A stretch of 64,000 nucleotides of DNA from Streptomyces diastaticus subsp. diastaticus (GCF_011170125.1 NZ_BLLN01000002.1:1459501-1523500), one strand, 5' to 3'; shown: positions 24,269 through 36,673, counted from the stretch's first letter. The notes: generated by a model not told the origin, from the sequence alone. Translations and numbers: made by a program.

Positions 24269-26596
24269 TCAGGCCGGGGCGGTGGGGTTCGTCCCGCCGC
24301 CGGAGGGGACGACGGTCAGCAGGCGCCTGGCGACCGGCGGCGGACCGCCGCCGTCCTCGCCGGGCATGGTGCGGAGCAGGTGGGAGAGGCGCTGGGCGTC
24401 CGCCGGTTCGGTGACGAGCGCCGGGACGAGGACCGCCAGCGCCCGCTCGGTGTCGGGGAAGCGGTCGGCGGCCAGCACCCAGGCGCCGAGGACGCTCAGC
24501 GCGTCGCCGGTATGGGCCCGGCTGCGCAGCGCGGCCCGCCACAGGGTGGCGAGCCCGCGGGCGGCCCACAGGGTCTTCGCGTCGGCCACCGCTTCGCCGA
24601 ACCAGCCGAGGACCACGGGCCGTCCGGGCCCCTCGACGTACTCGGCGTCGTACGCGTGGTGCTGGGCGCCGCTGTGGGCGGTCTCCCGCCGGCAGGCGGC
24701 GAGGAAGCCCTCCACCGCCAGATCGTGGGCGGCCCGGTCGACGCCGAGGTGGGCGAGGAGATCGCGGAGGACCTCATCGCCCGCCGGGGACAGGAGCAGC
24801 AGTTCCACGGCCTCCCGCAGCTCCTGGAGCATGTCCTCGTCCAGCGGCTTCGGCGGGCCGCTCCGGAGGGACTCCTCGACCTCCTTGCGGCTGACGCGGC
24901 GCAGCAGGCGCAGGGTGTCGCCCGGGCGCTCCGGGCCGATCAGGGCATGGGTGCGGATCGCCACCCATCGCAGTGCCTGTGTCTCGTGGGTGCTCCAGCT
25001 GTCGAGGATGCGGGAGATGTTGGGCGCACCGATGAAATGGGCGACGGCCAGCGCGTTGGCGGCGACCAGGCGGTGCCGGTACAGGTTGGACGCGGCCCAG
25101 TTCTCGATCAGCAGCGCCATTGCCGAGGGGAGGTCGGCGTGGGCGAGGATCGCGGCCGTGGCCGCGGCCCGGGTACGTACGAGGGGGCGTCTGTCGTCCG
25201 TGAGGCGGCTCAGCCAGGAGGTCAGTGCCGGCCGGGCGGAGGGGTGGCCCGTCCACAGCTCGCGCAGCAGGACAGGAGGGGTCCGGTCGTCGCGGAAGGA
25301 GGCCACCCACTGCCTCACGGGCCCCCACTCGGTCGGCTGCTTCGCCTCCCGTTGCTCGGCGCGGGCCAGCTGGAGCCGTTTGCCGATGTGGGTGCCGAAG
25401 ACCGGCACCTCCGGCGTCGCGTGAGCCCTCTGGGTGCGCAGCAGCGCGGCGTAGAGCTGGTCGCTCAGTTCGGCGGTGAGGGCGTACGGGCCGCCGTCGA
25501 ACGCGGCCAGGGAGATCAGGAACGCCTTGTCCCGCAGCGCGAGCGCGTCCTCGTCCTCCTCGAACCACTCGCGGACCTGGTGTTCCAGGGAGCTGAGGGA
25601 GAACCGGGCGAGGCTCTCCTCGTCGGCCTCGCCCATCGCGACAGGGACCAGGGCCGAGGCGAAGGCGGCGGCCTCCCGCAGCTGGTGGTCGCGGGAGAGG
25701 AACCCGGCGACCGCGTCGAGCGCCAGCAGCCGGGCGACCTCGGCGTCGCCGGCCGGCCCTGGCGCGGTCGTCAGCTGCGCACGCAGGTGCGCGGCGAGCA
25801 CCTCCGCGGCCCGGGGCGGGCGCCAGCCCACCGGCCGTACGTCCTCCAGCGCGGCGGTGGGGCCCACCGTCACCACCAGGTAGCCGTTGTGGCGCCGCAG
25901 CCAGTCGCCGACGGCCAGCAGGTGCGGCTCCCGCAGCGGGCGGCGGCGGTTGGTGATGAGATCGCACAGGGCGTAGCCGACCGGTGCGGCCGGCGTGTCG
26001 GCGTCGCCGCCGACGCGGGCCTGTTCCGCGTCGAGCCGGGTCGCCAGGTCGTCCGGGGAGCGGTCGCGCAGCAGGGAGCGCACGGTCGTGGCGCCCACGC
26101 GGCTCAGCAGCATGAGCGCCGCCGTCCGCCGCCCGGTGAAGGGCGGGCCCTGGAGGACGAGGACCCGTTCGGTCCTCAGACGCTCGACCAGCGCCGTGAA
26201 GGCGTCCTCGTCCGTGACGAAGGAGGCGGCCATCCGCCGCAGTGTCGGGGCGGGAATCTCGCCGGAGGCGTGCGGAGCGGCCGGACCGAAGTTCCACACC
26301 TCCGTCTTGCTGCCCATGACCAGGTCACCGGTCAGGTACCCACCCGACATCCCGTGCTGGTCACCCGTGACCAGGGAACCCCCGAACCGGGCGCCGTCGC
26401 CGAGCCTCATTGCCTCCGGCGCGTGGGCGTGCAGGTCCCGCCGGGCCGACCACGCGTCCTGCGGCCGGTCCCGCTCCTCCTCGCCGCCTTCCGCCTCGTC
26501 GCCGTCCTGGTCGGCGGGGGCGTCGGAGATGTCCTCGGGGTCCGCGGGGTGGGCCGTCTCACCCGGCTTCCGGGCCGGGCGCTCACCGGCACTCAT
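24269..26596 (-). CDS. Large NTPase-like/helical-repeat protein of the cyclase block
   Basis: 775 residues; the ATG overlaps the cyclase stop (ATGA). Order: an acidic disordered N-terminus (1-60), a Gly-Asp motif (71-95, FGGSLVTGDQHGMSGG onward) that is nearly duplicated in the cyclase, an AAA/STAND-like segment with VLVLQGPPFTGRRTAA (Walker-A-like, Gly 150 to Thr 158), and about 500 residues of helical, HEAT-like sequence. The Walker A lysine position is Arg and the next residue is Arg rather than Ser/Thr. ATP hydrolysis is therefore doubtful. I do not recognise a named family. Conflict-system NTPases often have this sensor-plus-repeat layout, so a sensor role is a reasonable inference. Confidence 0.5.
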   Translation of the reverse strand: MSAGERPARKPGETAHPADPEDISDAPADQDGDEAEGGEEERDRPQDAWSARRDLHAHAPEAMRLGDGARFGGSLVTGDQHGMSGGYLTGDLVMGSKTEVWNFGPAAPHASGEIPAPTLRRMAASFVTDEDAFTALVERLRTERVLVLQGPPFTGRRTAALMLLSRVGATTVRSLLRDRSPDDLATRLDAEQARVGGDADTPAAPVGYALCDLITNRRRPLREPHLLAVGDWLRRHNGYLVVTVGPTAALEDVRPVGWRPPRAAEVLAAHLRAQLTTAPGPAGDAEVARLLALDAVAGFLSRDHQLREAAAFASALVPVAMGEADEESLARFSLSSLEHQVREWFEEDEDALALRDKAFLISLAAFDGGPYALTAELSDQLYAALLRTQRAHATPEVPVFGTHIGKRLQLARAEQREAKQPTEWGPVRQWVASFRDDRTPPVLLRELWTGHPSARPALTSWLSRLTDDRRPLVRTRAAATAAILAHADLPSAMALLIENWAASNLYRHRLVAANALAVAHFIGAPNISRILDSWSTHETQALRWVAIRTHALIGPERPGDTLRLLRRVSRKEVEESLRSGPPKPLDEDMLQELREAVELLLLSPAGDEVLRDLLAHLGVDRAAHDLAVEGFLAACRRETAHSGAQHHAYDAEYVEGPGRPVVLGWFGEAVADAKTLWAARGLATLWRAALRSRAHTGDALSVLGAWVLAADRFPDTERALAVLVPALVTEPADAQRLSHLLRTMPGEDGGGPPPVARRLLTVVPSGGGTNPTAPA

Positions 26597-27525
26597 TGAT
26601 GGGCACCGCCCTCGGCCGCCCCAGGGCGGCCGGCGGCGTCAGCCTCCGGGGCCTGCGGGAGCCCCCCGGCGCCGCCCATCACCACGTCGCCGACGACCCG
26701 GCCGCCGGAGACGCCGTGCTGGTCGCCCATGACGAAGCTGCCGCCGAAGACGGGGGCGCCGCCCGTGAAGTGCACGCCCGCCGGGGGCTGGGCGGCCGGC
26801 GCGGCGACGGGGGCGGGTGCGCAGGCCGGGCCGCCCCCCGACGGCCCGGCCTGCGCTCCTCCGGCCGGTCCCGGGCGCTCCCCCGAAGCGTCCGGTACCG
26901 GCGTTCGCGCGGCCCCCGCCGCCGCGCCCGGTACCGCCGCGGCCTGCCCCGGTGCGGGGACCGGGCCGAGCAGCCAGGCGGGCAGGGGCCCGTTCTTGGT
27001 GGCCAGGGTGGCCTCGTGGAACTCCTCGGCGGGGATGCCGGGGTGGTCGTGGCGGACGATCCCGGCGTAGACGCTCTGCGAGACGCAGAGCGCGACGTCG
27101 CCCGGCCGTTCGCGCAGGGCCGCCCGCAGGAGGTCGGCGTCGAGGAGGCGACAGGCGTGGTTGAGGTCGCTGCCGACCCAGATGCCGCGTTCGTCCAGTG
27201 CGATGAACCCGGTGGCCACCACCGCCCGCAGCCGCATCTGGGCGGCGCTGGAGGCCATCCGGTTGACCGCCCTCAGCTGGGCGGGCAGCTCGGAGACGAC
27301 CGACCGCAGCAACTGCGGCACGGAGACGTTCGGGTCGATGAACTCCATGACGCTGTCGCCCTGGTCGGCCCGCAGCCGCAGCGTCTCGTCGATCCCGGCC
27401 CGCTCCATGGTCCGGTCCACGACGTCGTACAACATCCGCCGCAGGAAGGCCTGTTCGACGTCGTCGCGGTCGCTGAACCTCTCGATGTCGACCAGCAGCA
27501 TCGTCCGGTTGACGGGATCGTTCAT
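26593..27525 (-). CDS. Class III nucleotidyl-cyclase-like protein
   Basis: 310 residues from ATG 27525. Residues 7-190 form a class-III-cyclase-like domain. VDIERFSD gives metal Asp 13, QGDSV gives metal Asp 57, and GSDLNHACRLLD gives the Asn 122-x3-Arg 126 pair that stabilises the transition state. All four catalytic positions are kept, so it may make a cyclic nucleotide; the base cannot be read from this sequence. A Pro/Ala-rich linker (about 195-255) leads to the Gly-Asp motif at 260-284 shared with the next protein. PycC cyclases of Pycsar make cCMP or cUMP. The DUF5706 gene downstream points that way, and the Crp-family gene upstream is the obvious second receptor candidate. Confidence 0.65.
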   Translation of the reverse strand: MNDPVNRTMLLVDIERFSDRDDVEQAFLRRMLYDVVDRTMERAGIDETLRLRADQGDSVMEFIDPNVSVPQLLRSVVSELPAQLRAVNRMASSAAQMRLRAVVATGFIALDERGIWVGSDLNHACRLLDADLLRAALRERPGDVALCVSQSVYAGIVRHDHPGIPAEEFHEATLATKNGPLPAWLLGPVPAPGQAAAVPGAAAGAARTPVPDASGERPGPAGGAQAGPSGGGPACAPAPVAAPAAQPPAGVHFTGGAPVFGGSFVMGDQHGVSGGRVVGDVVMGGAGGLPQAPEADAAGRPGAAEGGAHQ

Positions 27526-27824
27526 CTGGTGCCCTGCCTCCCTCTCGAAACGGCCCTCGGGACCGGAGCGTGCGCACGGCCGTACTCGGCCGGCGCGGGC
27601 CGCTCCGGCCGGGGGATCTCAGCCTGGCGCCCCGGCGCCGACCCGCGTGAGGACGGATGCCGCCCTCGGACTGTGACGGTGTTTACAGACGGGTCCGGCC
27701 CGGCGTCCGGCTTCCGGGGCGGCCGGTCCGGGCACTCCCGGCCCGGCCGGCGGCGGGCCACCCCGCCGGACCCGGGGGAGCCCCGCCGCCGAAAGAGCGC
27801 CGAACCCGGTCTCCGTCCGGCCCG
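27526..27824 (-). other. crp-like/cyclase intergenic region
   Basis: A 299-bp gap within the - strand block with no gene. It contains the CRP-like palindrome at 27671-27688 and enough room for a separate cyclase promoter. I could not identify convincing -10/-35 boxes. Confidence 0.45.
27671..27688. promoter_or_regulatory. CRP-type operator upstream of the cyclase operon
   Basis: TGTGA at 27672-27676, six bases, then TTACA at 27683-27687. This matches TGTGA-N6-TCACA at 9 of 10 positions and is flanked by C and G that extend the symmetry. It lies about 150 nt upstream of the cyclase start. The neighbouring Crp protein has the Arg-Glu...Arg recognition helix expected to read this sequence. Confidence 0.6.
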
Positions 27825-28520
27825 TCAGGGCCCGGCCCCGGCGATCCGGCGCAGCAGGTCGGGCCGCCGCACGACCAGCGCCCGCCGCCCGGTGACGACG
27901 GCGCCCCGGTCCCGCAACTCCTTCAGCAACCGCTGCACCATCTCCCGGGAGGCGCCGACCGAGCCCGCCAACTCCTGCTTGCTGAGCGGTACTTGCAGTT
28001 CGATTCCGTCCTCGGTCCGGGTCCCGGAGCCGCGGGCCAGATCGAGCAGCAGCGAGGCGAGCCGCTCCCGCACGGTCATGGAGGCGAACTCCAGCCGCCG
28101 CCGGTCCCCCGCCCGGGTCCGGTCCGACACCAGCGCCAGCAGCGTCATCGACACCTGCGGCGCGCCGCGCAGGAACTCCGTGAACCGGGCCGACTCCACC
28201 GCGACCGCGCGCACCTCCTCCAGCGCCGTCACGTGCGCCGACCGGGGCTTGCTGGTCAGGGCCGCGAACTCGCCCACGATGTCGCCGGGTCCGCGCAGGG
28301 CGAGCAGCGCCTCGTACCCGTTGGGCGCCGCGGCCGTCACCTTGGTCCACCCGGTGAGCAGGAGCAGGACGTGCGACGAGGGCTCGTGCTCGCGCAGCAG
28401 GGCCTGCCGGGGCGCGTAGGCCATCGGTGAGCCGAGGGCGAGGAGCGCCTGCCGCTCTCCGCCCTCCAGCCGGGCCAGGAACGGCACCCGGTCGTCCAGC
28501 CCGTCTCCCCCGGCCGTCAT
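27825..28520 (-). CDS. Crp/Fnr-family cyclic-nucleotide-responsive regulator
   Basis: 231 residues from the ATG at 28520 (GGGGAGGGG upstream); the much longer open frame above it has no ribosome site. Residues 10-120 are a cyclic-nucleotide-binding fold with VGEFAALTSKPRSA. It keeps Gly 83, Glu 84, Arg 93 and Ser 94, the equivalents of cAMP contacts Gly71, Glu72, Arg82 and Ser83 of E. coli CRP. The C-terminal winged helix has SREMVQRLL. Arg 192, Glu 193 and Arg 197 match the CRP residues that read TGTGA. It is the first gene of the - strand block. Sites resembling TGTGA-N6-TCACA lie before it and before the cyclase. It may sense the cyclase product. Confidence 0.9.
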   Translation of the reverse strand: MTAGGDGLDDRVPFLARLEGGERQALLALGSPMAYAPRQALLREHEPSSHVLLLLTGWTKVTAAAPNGYEALLALRGPGDIVGEFAALTSKPRSAHVTALEEVRAVAVESARFTEFLRGAPQVSMTLLALVSDRTRAGDRRRLEFASMTVRERLASLLLDLARGSGTRTEDGIELQVPLSKQELAGSVGASREMVQRLLKELRDRGAVVTGRRALVVRRPDLLRRIAGAGP

Positions 28521-28679
28521 CGGCCCCTCCCCATCTCCGTGTCGCGTCCGCACCGCGCGGCCCGTCCGGCGGGGCGCGGGGCGCGGGACGGGCCAACGTA
28601 CTGATCTCCCGGCCCAGGTAGCTCGCCCTTGAGCGGAATGAACCCTCCAGCCCCGCCACTCGACGGGAAAGTTACGCTC

Positions 28680-28695
28680 TGTGGCCGAAAACACA
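28680..28695. promoter_or_regulatory. CRP-like site upstream of the Crp-family gene
   Basis: TGTGG, six bases, ACACA: 8 of 10 positions of TGTGA-N6-TCACA. It lies about 160 nt upstream of the regulator start. A possible - strand -10 (TAACTT, reading 28674 to 28669) would put this site over the -35 region, which would suit autoregulation. Confidence 0.45.
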
Positions 28696-28977
28696 CAGGG
28701 ACCGGAGAGGGCGCGCCGGGGGCTGTCGATCGATTCAAGCCAGATGGGGAGGGCGGGGGAAGCCGGTGTGCGGCCGGTCGCGGACGGGCGGCCGGAGGTG
28801 CCCGCCGCCGTGCCGGCCGCGTCGCCCCGTCCCGGCCCGAGGGCGCCCCCTGGCAACGCCTCGCGGCCCGGTGTAGCGTCCCTCACGGGACGAGAAGTCG
28901 ATCACGCAGCGGAGGGTGCCGGTCCGCCCCGGGGTGTGGGGCGTCTGACCAGCGCGTCCGCTGCGCGTGCATTTGTT

Positions 28978-29006
28978 TTGACCGAACTCCGTGCGATAGG
29001 TACGCT
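28978..29006 (+). promoter_or_regulatory. str operon (rpsL) promoter
   Basis: TTGACC at 28978-28983 and TACGCT at 29001-29006 are separated by 17 bp, one of the best vegetative promoter matches in the window. The transcript would start near 29013, leaving a ~190-nt leader. Confidence 0.75.
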
Positions 29007-29127
29007 CAGACCTTGTGCCTGGGGTGTGTCTGGGCTCTCGTGCGTGTCAGGACCGCTCGGTGAGCGATAGGCGTCAGCACCGCGATCTGCGCTTCTCCCG
29101 ATCTGCTAGCGGGGCTCCGCGGTATCC

Positions 29128-29152
29128 GACACGCCCGACCGCGTGGGTCGGG
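29128..29152 (+). repeat. Leader element shared with the rpsJ leader (copy 1)
   Basis: This 24-nt stretch matches 37189-37212 at 23 positions. Its core CCCGACCGCGTGGGTCGG forms a CCCGACC/GGTCGGG stem around GCGTG. It lies about 50 nt before the rpsL start. Function unknown; a shared regulatory or RNA-processing site is likely. Confidence 0.6.
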
Positions 29153-29202
29153 AGCGTTCCAGGTTAGCTTTACCTGTTCGGCACACAGAAACCGGAGAAG
29201 TA

Positions 29203-29574
29203 GTGCCTACGATCCAGCAGCTGGTCCGTAAGGGCCGGCAGGACAAGGTCGAAAAGAACAAGACGCCCGCACTCGAGGGTTCGCCCCAGCGCCGCGGCGT
29301 CTGCACGCGTGTGTTCACGACCACCCCGAAGAAGCCGAACTCGGCCCTCCGTAAGGTCGCGCGTGTGCGTCTGACCTCGGGCATCGAGGTCACGGCCTAC
29401 ATCCCGGGTGAGGGACACAACCTGCAGGAGCACTCCATCGTGCTCGTGCGCGGTGGCCGTGTGAAGGACCTGCCGGGTGTTCGCTACAAGATCATCCGCG
29501 GCTCCCTCGACACCCAGGGTGTCAAGAACCGCAAGCAGGCCCGCAGCCGCTACGGCGCCAAGAAGGAGAAGTAA
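29203..29574 (+). CDS. rpsL: 30S ribosomal protein S12
   Basis: 123 residues from GTG 29203 with CCGGAG upstream. S12 sits at the decoding centre. The streptomycin-sensitive residues Lys 43 (TTPKKPNS) and Lys 88 ([11 protein letters not shown]) are wild type. It is the first gene of the str operon; rpsG starts 2 nt after its stop. Confidence 0.98.
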   Translation: MPTIQQLVRKGRQDKVEKNKTPALEGSPQRRGVCTRVFTTTPKKPNSALRKVARVRLTSGIEVTAYIPGEGHNLQEHSIVLVRGGRVKDLPGVRYKIIRGSLDTQGVKNRKQARSRYGAKKEK

Positions 29575-29576
29575 GA

Positions 29577-30047
29577 ATGCCTCGTAAGGGCCCCGCCCCG
29601 AAGCGCCCGGTCATCATCGACCCGGTCTACGGTTCTCCTCTGGTGACCTCCCTCATCAACAAGGTGCTGCTGAACGGCAAGCGCTCCACCGCCGAGCGCA
29701 TCGTGTACGGCGCCATGGAGGGCCTGCGCGAGAAGACCGGCAACGACCCGATCATCACCCTGAAGCGTGCGCTCGAGAACATCAAGCCCACCCTCGAGGT
29801 CAAGTCCCGCCGTGTCGGTGGCGCGACCTACCAGGTCCCGATCGAGGTCAAGCCCGGCCGTGCCAACACGCTGGCGCTGCGCTGGCTGGTCGGCTACTCG
29901 CGTGCCCGTCGTGAGAAGACGATGACCGAGCGCCTCATGAACGAGCTTCTCGACGCCTCCAACGGCCTGGGTGCCGCTGTGAAGAAGCGCGAGGACACGC
30001 ACAAGATGGCCGAGTCCAACAAGGCCTTCGCGCACTACCGCTGGTAG
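29577..30047 (+). CDS. rpsG: 30S ribosomal protein S7
   Basis: 156 residues from ATG 29577, the typical length. S7 nucleates assembly of the 30S head and contacts the E-site tRNA. The start [10 protein letters not shown] and the motif [17 protein letters not shown] are characteristic. It is tightly coupled to rpsL, with fusA 39 nt downstream. Confidence 0.98.
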   Translation: MPRKGPAPKRPVIIDPVYGSPLVTSLINKVLLNGKRSTAERIVYGAMEGLREKTGNDPIITLKRALENIKPTLEVKSRRVGGATYQVPIEVKPGRANTLALRWLVGYSRARREKTMTERLMNELLDASNGLGAAVKKREDTHKMAESNKAFAHYRW

Positions 30048-30086
30048 TCGCTACCCCCATCGAGACCGAGAGAAGACTGAAGCCTT

Positions 30087-32213
<2,127 letters not shown>

Positions 32214-32269
32214 CTCTTCGGAGCACACGCTTTAGGCTTGTCACCGGAAGCCCGCGGACACCTCGTCCG

Positions 32270-32285
32270 CACCCCGGAAGGGGTG
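32270..32285 (+). terminator. Small hairpin between fusA and tuf
   Basis: A CACCCC/GGGGTG stem closes a GGAA tetraloop in the 152-nt gap. It is too short to be a firm terminator. Tuf could also have its own promoter here, but I could not define one. Confidence 0.3.
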
Positions 32286-32365
32286 TCCCGGGCCCCGGCA
32301 TCCCAGCAAAGATCACCTGGCGCCGATGAGTAAGGCGTACAGAACCACTCCACAGGAGGACCCCA

Positions 32366-33559
<1,194 letters not shown>

Positions 33560-33602
33560 TTGATGGCCTCGCGCTGATCTGGTAGCTCTCCGAGCTGCTT
33601 GA

Positions 33603-33639
33603 GAAGGGCCCGTACGACTCCGTGTCGTACGGGCCCTTC
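33603..33639 (+). terminator. Terminator of the str operon
   Basis: A perfect 16-bp stem (33603-33618 with 33624-33639) closes a TCCGT loop shortly after tuf. Confidence 0.75.
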
Positions 33640-33711
33640 GGCGTTCCCGGAGCCGGGCGTGTCACCCGCTGGTCCTGGTCCGGAAGGCGGAGCCGGGGGC
33701 GGGAGGACATG

Positions 33712-36120
33712 ATGGGGGGCACCGACCCGGTGAGAGGCGGTGGTGACGGCACCATGGGTGCGAGCGAGGCGAGTGGTGGTCCGCCGGAGGGTGCGGCGGT
33801 GGCGCTGGTCGACCGCCGGGGGATCGTCGCCGGCTGGTCGCGGGCGGCCGAGGGCCTGCTGGAGCGGCCGGCGGACGAGGTGCTGGGCCGCTCCGTCCTC
33901 CGGCTGCTGGCCGAGGAGCGCCACGTCCGGCTGCCCGAGGACGGCGAGGTCGTCCTGCGGCACGGCGACTTCGGGACCGTCGCCGTGCGCTACTGGGCCC
34001 AGGAGCTGCAAGGCTCGGGATTCACCCTGGTGCTGGCGGTCGGCTCCGGCCGGGCCGCCGGAGCCGAGCAGGCCGAGGCCGTCTTCCGGGCCCTGCTCGC
34101 CCAGGACCGGCTCGGCTTCATCCTGCGCGACGCCGACCTCGCCGTCCTGCGGACCAACGTCCTGCCCGGCGAGTTCGGCGGCCCGCCCCAGGTGGTGGGC
34201 AGCGTGCTGAGCGAGGTGATGGACGGGGCCGACGCCGCCAGGACCGAGGAGACCCTGCGCGAGGTGCTGGAGACGGGCAGGCCGCTGGCCGCGCAGGAAC
34301 AGCACGTCCGCTCCTTCCGGCCGCCTCACCACGAGTGGTCGCTCTCCTACTCCGCCGTACGGACCGAGGACCACGAGGGCCACCCGACCGGCGTCGCCGT
34401 CTTCCTGACCGACGCCACCGAGCACTGGCGCGCCGCCCAGCGGGCCGAACTGCGCCACCGCGCCTCCGCCGGGGTGGGCAACTCGCTGGACATCGAACGC
34501 ACCGCGCAGGAGATCGCCGACACCCTGGTCCCGCGGTTCGCCGACCTCGCCTGGGTCGACCTCGCCGACGCGGTGCTGGCCGGCGAGGAGCCGCCGAAGA
34601 ACACCGCCGGGGGAGACCTGCTGCTGCGCCGGGTGGCGGTGCGCTCCGCCGACGGTCCCTGGCCCGACCAGCTCCTGCCGGTCGGCGCGACCGTGCCGCC
34701 CTTTCCCGACCGGCCGATGGTCCGCGAGGTCCAGGAGGGCCGCACCATCCGGATCGACCGCAGGGCCGTGGAGGAGCTGCTGGGCGACCCGGCGCACGTC
34801 CGGCTGGCGGCACCCGAGGGGGGCCACTCGCTGATCATCGCTCCGCTCTTCGCCCGCGCCCTGCTGCTCGGGGCCGTCGGCGTCTGGCGGGCCGAGCGGC
34901 CCGACCCCTTCGAGGAGGACGACGCGGAGCTGCTGACCGAGATCGCCGCACAGGCCGCACTCAGCGTGGACAACGCCCGCCGCTACACCCGCGAGCACCG
35001 GGCCGTCGACAGCCTCCAGCGGCGGCTGCTGCCGCAGGCCTCCACCACCACCCGGGTCATGGAGACCACCGGCTCCTACGTTCCCGCCGAGGCGGGCGCG
35101 GAGATCGGCGGCGACTGGTTCGACGCGATCGCCCTGCCCTCGCTGCGGACCGGCCTGGTCGTCGGCGACGTGTTCGGCAGCGGGCTGCACGCCACCGCCA
35201 CCATGGGGCGGCTGCGCACCGCCGTGCAGACCCTGGCCGACCTGGAACTGGCACCCGACGAGGTGCTCACGCAGCTCGACACCCTGGTGGCCAGACTGGC
35301 CGCCGAGGCCGAGCCCGGACACCGCGACACGGTCGGCGCCACCTGCCTGGTCGCCCTGCACGACCCGGTCACCCGCTGCTGCGTGATGGCCTCGGCGGGC
35401 CATCCCCCGCCCATCCTGGCCCTCCCCGACGGTCCCGCCCACGCGGTCGACCTCCAGCCGGGGCCGCCGCTGGGCGTGGGGGGCCTGCCCTTCGAGACGG
35501 CCACCGTCGACATGCCGCCGGGCAGCGTCCTCGCCCTGTACACCGACGGCCTGCTCAGGCGGTACGCGCCCGACCTCGACGCCGCCACCCGCCACCTGGC
35601 CGACCGCCTGTCCCGCCTCCAGCGCTCCGAGAAGAGGCTGCCCTCACTCTCCCGCGGCCTGATGGCCGGGGGAGACGGCACCCCCTTCCTCGACGACGCC
35701 GCCCTGCTGCTGGCCCGCCCCTCCGCACTGGCCCCCGGCGACGTCGCGAGCTGGGAGTTCCCCGCGGAACCGGACGCGGTGGGGGCGGCCCGCAACGCCG
35801 CCAACGAGAAGCTCACCGAGTGGGGCCTGGAGGGCAACGCCTTCGTGACGGAACTGATCGTCAGCGAACTCGTCACCAACGCGGTCCGCCACGCCGGCGG
35901 CCCCATCGGCCTGCGCCTGATCCGCGGCGAACTCCTCTACTGCGAGGTCACCGACCCCAGCAACACCCAGCCGCGCCTGCGCCGCGCCCGCACCACCGAC
36001 GAGGGCGGCCGCGGCCTCTTCCTCGTCGCCCAGCTCAGCCGCCGCTGGGGCAGCCGCTACGGCCAGAACGGCAAGACCATCTGGGCGGAGCAGGAACTGG
36101 TGGAGGACTTTCCGGAGTGA
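33712..36120 (+). CDS. PAS-GAF-PP2C phosphatase with C-terminal HATPase (RsbU/RsbW-like)
   Basis: About 802 residues. The ATG at 33712 was chosen from several in-frame starts because GGGAGGAC lies just upstream; 33709 or 33754 are possible. Order: two PAS-like segments (about 25-250), GAF (about 260-450), a PP2C/SpoIIE phosphatase ([39 protein letters not shown]) with intact metal Asp residues, then an anti-sigma-type ATPase ([12 protein letters not shown]-box and [14 protein letters not shown]-box). Such proteins dephosphorylate anti-anti-sigma factors in response to signals sensed by PAS/GAF. It is a regulatory gene inserted between tuf and rpsJ, followed by panD. Confidence 0.9.
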   Translation: MGGTDPVRGGGDGTMGASEASGGPPEGAAVALVDRRGIVAGWSRAAEGLLERPADEVLGRSVLRLLAEERHVRLPEDGEVVLRHGDFGTVAVRYWAQELQGSGFTLVLAVGSGRAAGAEQAEAVFRALLAQDRLGFILRDADLAVLRTNVLPGEFGGPPQVVGSVLSEVMDGADAARTEETLREVLETGRPLAAQEQHVRSFRPPHHEWSLSYSAVRTEDHEGHPTGVAVFLTDATEHWRAAQRAELRHRASAGVGNSLDIERTAQEIADTLVPRFADLAWVDLADAVLAGEEPPKNTAGGDLLLRRVAVRSADGPWPDQLLPVGATVPPFPDRPMVREVQEGRTIRIDRRAVEELLGDPAHVRLAAPEGGHSLIIAPLFARALLLGAVGVWRAERPDPFEEDDAELLTEIAAQAALSVDNARRYTREHRAVDSLQRRLLPQASTTTRVMETTGSYVPAEAGAEIGGDWFDAIALPSLRTGLVVGDVFGSGLHATATMGRLRTAVQTLADLELAPDEVLTQLDTLVARLAAEAEPGHRDTVGATCLVALHDPVTRCCVMASAGHPPPILALPDGPAHAVDLQPGPPLGVGGLPFETATVDMPPGSVLALYTDGLLRRYAPDLDAATRHLADRLSRLQRSEKRLPSLSRGLMAGGDGTPFLDDAALLLARPSALAPGDVASWEFPAEPDAVGAARNAANEKLTEWGLEGNAFVTELIVSELVTNAVRHAGGPIGLRLIRGELLYCEVTDPSNTQPRLRRARTTDEGGRGLFLVAQLSRRWGSRYGQNGKTIWAEQELVEDFPE

Positions 36121-36242
36121 GGGCGGTGGGGACCCCGTCGCGTTCCGGCGGGGAGCTACGCTGGTCAGCGCCTCTTCAGAGCACTGACACAGAGCCCTTG
36201 ACCTGCGAGGCAGGCAGGGAGCCAAGCCTCAGGAGTACCGCG

Positions 36243-36656
36243 ATGCTGCGCACCATGTTCAAGTCCAAGATCCACCGGGCCACCGTCACCCACGCGGACC
36301 TGCACTACGTGGGGTCCGTGACCGTCGACCGCGATCTGATGGACGCCGCCGACCTGCTTCCGGGGGAGCTGGTCCACATCGTCGACATCACCAACGGGGC
36401 CCGGCTGGAGACCTACGTGATCGAGGGCGAGCGCGGCTCGGGCGTCATCGGCGTCAACGGCGCCGCCGCGCACCTCGTCCACCCCGGTGACCTGGTCATC
36501 CTCATCAGCTACGCGCAGGTCGAGGACGCCGAGGCCCGCTCCCTCGTCCCGGCCGTGGTCCACGTGGACGCCGGCAACCGCGTCGTCGGCCTGGGCGCGG
36601 ACCCGGCGGAGCCGGTCCCCGGCGGCGACCAGGTGCGCAGCCCGCGGAGCGTGTGA
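36243..36656 (+). CDS. panD: Aspartate 1-decarboxylase
   Basis: 137 residues from ATG 36243 (AGGAG upstream). It makes beta-alanine from aspartate for pantothenate and CoA. The self-cleavage site Gly 24-Ser 25 (YVGSVT), which yields the catalytic pyruvoyl group, is present, as are the [11 protein letters not shown] start and the GERGSG and NGAAAHL motifs. It stands alone between the phosphatase and the ribosomal cluster. Confidence 0.96.
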   Translation: MLRTMFKSKIHRATVTHADLHYVGSVTVDRDLMDAADLLPGELVHIVDITNGARLETYVIEGERGSGVIGVNGAAAHLVHPGDLVILISYAQVEDAEARSLVPAVVHVDAGNRVVGLGADPAEPVPGGDQVRSPRSV

Positions 36657-36673
36657 GCCCGGCGCGCGACGAG

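Larger units (their letters stand above)
28521..29202. other. Divergent crp-like/rpsL intergenic region
   Basis: 682 bp with no supported gene; the open frames over it lack ribosome sites. It holds a CRP-like site (28680-28695), the strong str-operon promoter (28978-29006) and a ~190-nt rpsL leader with the repeated hairpin at 29128-29152. Confidence 0.5.

Noticed and set aside
20889..28520. Prophage or insertion sequence origin for the accessory block
   Set aside because: No transposase, integrase, terminal repeats or tRNA attachment site were seen, and base composition and codon use look like the rest of the window.
28629..29070. + strand frames of 129-144 codons before rpsL
   Set aside because: They overlap the CRP-like site and the str promoter, and their composition is not gene-like.
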